From NCBI GenBank assembly GCA_002344125.1, contig DDTQ01000012.1, forward strand, positions 124,001-188,000: a DNA stretch of 64,000 bases, read 5' to 3'. Below are positions 61,491-64,000 of the stretch, one piece after another. The translations under genes were made by a program, and so were the position numbers. The notes under the pieces were generated by a model, which searched no databases, had not been told where the DNA came from, and saw nothing but the letters and a program-made list of their open reading frames with translations. How positions within the stretch are numbered: the stretch's first letter is position 1; every line of letters begins with the position of its first letter. This DNA is from Ignavibacteria bacterium UBA2360 (GTDB lineage Bacteria > Bacteroidota > Ignavibacteria > Tepidaquicellales > OLB5).

Positions 61491-62308
61491 AGAATTGGAA
61501 GATTACCATTTTATTCACAATTGTAATATTGTTCACATTCACCAGCATAGTACTTTCAGGGTTATGGAAAGATAAATCGACCATACGAGCAGTAGAACTA
61601 AAGGGAAACATTACGCTTTCAAAAGAGGAATTGTTTGAGTTTGCCAGGATGAATGATTCAATGATATGCTCAAACTCCTTAACGCTTGAAATGATCGAAT
61701 CAAGAATAGCGAAACATCCGAATATCAAAAAAGCCGTAGTATCAAAGGATGGCGCAACTGTCCAGATAGAAATATCAGAAAAGAACCCGTTTGCGGCTGC
61801 TACCAACGGGAAAGATCTTTTCCTGATAGACGAGCAGCTATCGGTATATACCATGAAAAGGGAACATGCAAACATAGATCTGCCGGTAATAAGCGGGCTT
61901 TCAGAAAAGCTCTCGCCCGGCACATACGGCAGCGAAGATATAAATCTGCTGAAGATAGCGCAGTACATTATAAGCCAGTCAATAAAATTGAACAAAAGCC
62001 TGTTTAACTATATTTCCGAGATCAATTTTTCAGAAAGCGGGATTACTCTCATAACCAGTGATGACGCTACGCCGGTTTATTTTATTGATTTTGCGGTATC
62101 GCTGAACAGAAGCAGTACACCGGGTTCAAACACAGGAAAAGACATCAATAATACCGTGTTAAGAAGAGCAATTGATAAGAATCTTGTTCAGCTGAACGGT
62201 TTTTTGAAGCAGGTAAGAGTTTACAGAACAATGAATTCATTTAAATATGTAGATCTGCGTTTTAATGATCTTGTAATAGTAAAAAATAATAATCAGCCTG
62301 CTGAGTAA
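61487..62308 (+). CDS. ftsQ: Cell division protein FtsQ
   Basis: 273 residues. One membrane segment (about 6-24), then a POTRA domain (STIRAVELKGNITLSKEELF) and the FtsQ beta region (VVSKDGATVQIEISEKNPFA, FLIDEQLSVYTM). It links FtsL/FtsB to the divisome. ATGA overlap with murB. Position before ftsA is canonical. Confidence 0.88.
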   Translation: MKNWKITILFTIVILFTFTSIVLSGLWKDKSTIRAVELKGNITLSKEELFEFARMNDSMICSNSLTLEMIESRIAKHPNIKKAVVSKDGATVQIEISEKNPFAAATNGKDLFLIDEQLSVYTMKREHANIDLPVISGLSEKLSPGTYGSEDINLLKIAQYIISQSIKLNKSLFNYISEINFSESGITLITSDDATPVYFIDFAVSLNRSSTPGSNTGKDINNTVLRRAIDKNLVQLNGFLKQVRVYRTMNSFKYVDLRFNDLVIVKNNNQPAE

Positions 62309-62353
62309 TACCGGCAGGTGTGCATCTATTAATTAGAAATATTAACCAATAAA

Positions 62354-63613
62354 ATGGCGAAGAAAAAATCTGAAGATAATATAATAGTTGGTTTGGATGT
62401 TGGTACAACAAAAATATGTACAATTGTTGCCCAGGTTAGAGATGATGGCAGGCTGAATATACTTGGCGTTGGTAAAGCGCCATCAACGGGGCTTTCACGG
62501 GGTATGGTTGTTAACCCGGGTAAGACGCTGGAATCAATCAGGGCATCTGTCCGCGAAGCTGAAGAGCGCTCAGGGTACGATATAAAGTCCGTGACAGTTG
62601 GCATTGCCGGACCGCATATCAGATGCATTCAGTCAGAAGGGATAGTTGCCATATCGCATCCGGATAGAATTATTACCGAAGATGATATTGAAAGGCTGTA
62701 TGAATCGGCTAAAAGCCTGAAGCTGAGCAAGGATGAAAAGATAATTGATGTTATACCCCAGGAATTTATAATAGACAGCAAAGACGGGATCTTTGATCTG
62801 CCCATTGGAATGTTCGGTTTAAGGATGGAAGCTAAAGTCAATATTTTAACAGGGCTTGTTTCACAAATAGATGATCTTTCAAACTGTGTGCAGAGCTGCG
62901 GGGTAGATATTGATGATATAGTACTGGAACCGCTGGCTTCATCATACGCAGTGCTAAATGAATCAGAGAAAAAAGTGGGTGTGGCAATGATAGATATCGG
63001 CGGAGGTACAACTGATATTGCCGTATTTAAAAAAGGTGTGATAAAACATACAGCCGGTATAGGTATTGCAGGCAGCCAGGTAACAAATGATATAAGCGAA
63101 ACGCTTGGTATAGATGAAAAAGAAGCCGAAAGAGTTAAGAAAGAATTCGGTTACGCAATGGTGAGTGAAATTATAAATGATGATGTTGTTACCATACAGG
63201 GAATAAAAGGCAGAAAGCCTTTAAGAATAGAAAAGAGCATAATATCCAGAATAATACAGGCCAGAATGGAAGAGCTGTTCGTTCTTGCGGGCCAGGAAAT
63301 AAAACGCTCGGGGATAGAAAGTTACCTGCCCGCCGGAATAGTGATAACAGGCGGCGGTTCGCTGCTGCGCGGCACAAGAGAGCTTGCGCTGCAGGTTCTG
63401 GGTTCTGAAGTGAACCTTGGCGTGCCGATGGATATCGGCGGGGGACTCATAAAAGAAGTTGAAAGTCCAATTTACGCTACCGGCATCGGGCTCATACTTC
63501 ACAGGATGAAATATCTCAGCCACAGGAAAAATGTAAAATCGCTGAAAGGCAAAAAGCATCCGGGTCTGAAAAATGTATTCGAGCGCATCAAACACTGGTT
63601 TGATGAACTGTAA
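62354..63613 (+). CDS. ftsA: Cell division actin homologue FtsA
   Basis: 419 residues. Phosphate loop VGLDVGTTKICTIV, SHS2/1C subdomain (VTVGIAGPHIRCIQ), phosphate-2 DIGGGTTDIAVFK, and adenosine motif VITGGGSLLRGTRELA. The C-terminal helix (KNVFERIKHWFDEL) is the amphipathic membrane-targeting sequence. It anchors FtsZ to the membrane. Confidence 0.95.
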   Translation: MAKKKSEDNIIVGLDVGTTKICTIVAQVRDDGRLNILGVGKAPSTGLSRGMVVNPGKTLESIRASVREAEERSGYDIKSVTVGIAGPHIRCIQSEGIVAISHPDRIITEDDIERLYESAKSLKLSKDEKIIDVIPQEFIIDSKDGIFDLPIGMFGLRMEAKVNILTGLVSQIDDLSNCVQSCGVDIDDIVLEPLASSYAVLNESEKKVGVAMIDIGGGTTDIAVFKKGVIKHTAGIGIAGSQVTNDISETLGIDEKEAERVKKEFGYAMVSEIINDDVVTIQGIKGRKPLRIEKSIISRIIQARMEELFVLAGQEIKRSGIESYLPAGIVITGGGSLLRGTRELALQVLGSEVNLGVPMDIGGGLIKEVESPIYATGIGLILHRMKYLSHRKNVKSLKGKKHPGLKNVFERIKHWFDEL

Positions 63614-63701
63614 AGATTTGCAGGAAATAAAAGTAGAAATAATTAAATAATATAATTCAAATTAAACTTCTTTCTAGGGGAAAGAGAGGGAGATAACTAA
63701 A

Positions 63702-64000
63702 ATGGCAATTTCACTTGTTACTGATGCAACATACGGAGCAAAGATCAAGGTTATTGGTGTAGGAGGCGCAGGAGGCAACGCTATCAATAATATGATAGAA
63801 AAGGGTCTTGATAGCGTGGACTTCATCGCATTGAACACAGATATACAGGATCTGGAACGCAGCAAAGCTGAGATCAAGATCCAGATAGGCAGAAACACAA
63901 CACTTGGGCTTGGCGCAGGTATGGATGAAACCAAAGGCGCAAAAGCAGTAGAAGAGAGCCGTGAAGAAATAGAGCAGGTTGTAAGAGGCTGCGATATGGT
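63702..64000 (+). CDS. ftsZ: Cell division GTPase FtsZ, 3' end outside window
   Basis: The first 99 residues are present: AKIKVIGVGGAGGNAINNMI with the first nucleotide loop, DFIALNTDIQDL, KIQIGRNTTLGLGAGMDETK and EESREEIEQVVRGCDMV. This is unmistakable FtsZ with a short N-terminal extension. GAGAGGGAG precedes the ATG. Expected partner of FtsA just upstream. Confidence 0.96.
   Translation, partial: MAISLVTDATYGAKIKVIGVGGAGGNAINNMIEKGLDSVDFIALNTDIQDLERSKAEIKIQIGRNTTLGLGAGMDETKGAKAVEESREEIEQVVRGCDM

Overview
The window is a 64 kb chromosomal piece from a Gram-negative bacterium of the Bacteroidota/Chlorobi side, most likely an Ignavibacteria-type lineage. Three things suggest this. A secreted protein at 8065-9852 ends in a type IX secretion sorting domain with the QNYPNPFNPET signature common in Ignavibacteria. 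Several intergenic regions carry the Bacteroidota-type -7 promoter element TAnnTTTG. Lipoproteins, outer-membrane barrels and a diaminopimelate-type MurE point to a Gram-negative envelope. No 16S rRNA or ribosomal protein genes are present, so the assignment is an inference.

Layout. (1) 1-5610, minus strand: hpf, hprK and two paralogous peptide-binding lipoproteins, then the start of an ABC permease that runs off the window. (2) 5.6-10.4 kb: hexapeptide acyltransferase, secG, a DUF5683 membrane protein carrying an in-frame 48-bp repeat, a T9SS-sorted Asp-box protein and a small exported protein. (3) 10.5-14.4 kb: a possible structured leader RNA, dihydrolipoyl dehydrogenase, two peroxiredoxins separated by a six-copy tandem array of the same 48-bp repeat, and a small lipoprotein. 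(4) 14.5-18.5 kb: HerA-like ATPase (DUF853), a nucleotidyltransferase, a DUF192 protein and a NicO-type metal transporter. (5) 18.6-27.4 kb: a complete phosphate module, phoB-phoR-pstSCAB-phoU, then a DUF47-PiT pair. (6) 27.4-34.1 kb: M61 peptidase with PDZ, a tandem AAA+ (CbxX-type) protein with a duplicated N-terminal beta domain and a small membrane partner, a DUF4476 protein and a beta-barrel. (7) 34.2-46.3 kb: two lipoproteins, DUF1543, tRNA-Glu, HIT protein, EF-G-2, DUF948 and YtxH proteins, Prs, a metallophosphoesterase divergent from a HisN-like phosphatase, and a LysE-family exporter. (8) 46.3 kb to the end: a nearly complete dcw cluster, mraZ-rsmH-ftsL-ftsI-murE-murF-mraY-[barrel]-murD-ftsW-murG-[PH-like]-murC-murB-ftsQ-ftsA-ftsZ.

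How the parts fit. The strongest hidden signal is a phosphate operator: (T/C)TAACA hexamers repeated at exactly 11-bp phase, followed by a further TTAACA 20 bp after the last repeat. The same geometry precedes phoB, pstS and the DUF47-PiT pair. A weaker form lies in both directions between the metallophosphoesterase and the HisN-like phosphatase. This predicts a Pho regulon covering regulator, high-affinity uptake, PiT uptake and two phosphatases. The dcw cluster starts with a TTG..TAnnTTTG promoter followed at once by three 10-bp GTGGAGGAAA-type repeats, the expected form of an MraZ operator. Two non-canonical genes, an outer-membrane barrel and a PH-like membrane protein, sit inside this otherwise tightly packed cluster.

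Repeats are a second theme. A 48-bp (16-codon) element occurs as two in-frame copies inside a gene, as a six-copy intergenic array and as an inverted fragment near 45.3 kb. Several short palindromic families occupy other intergenic spaces. I see no CRISPR array, no transposase gene and no prophage.
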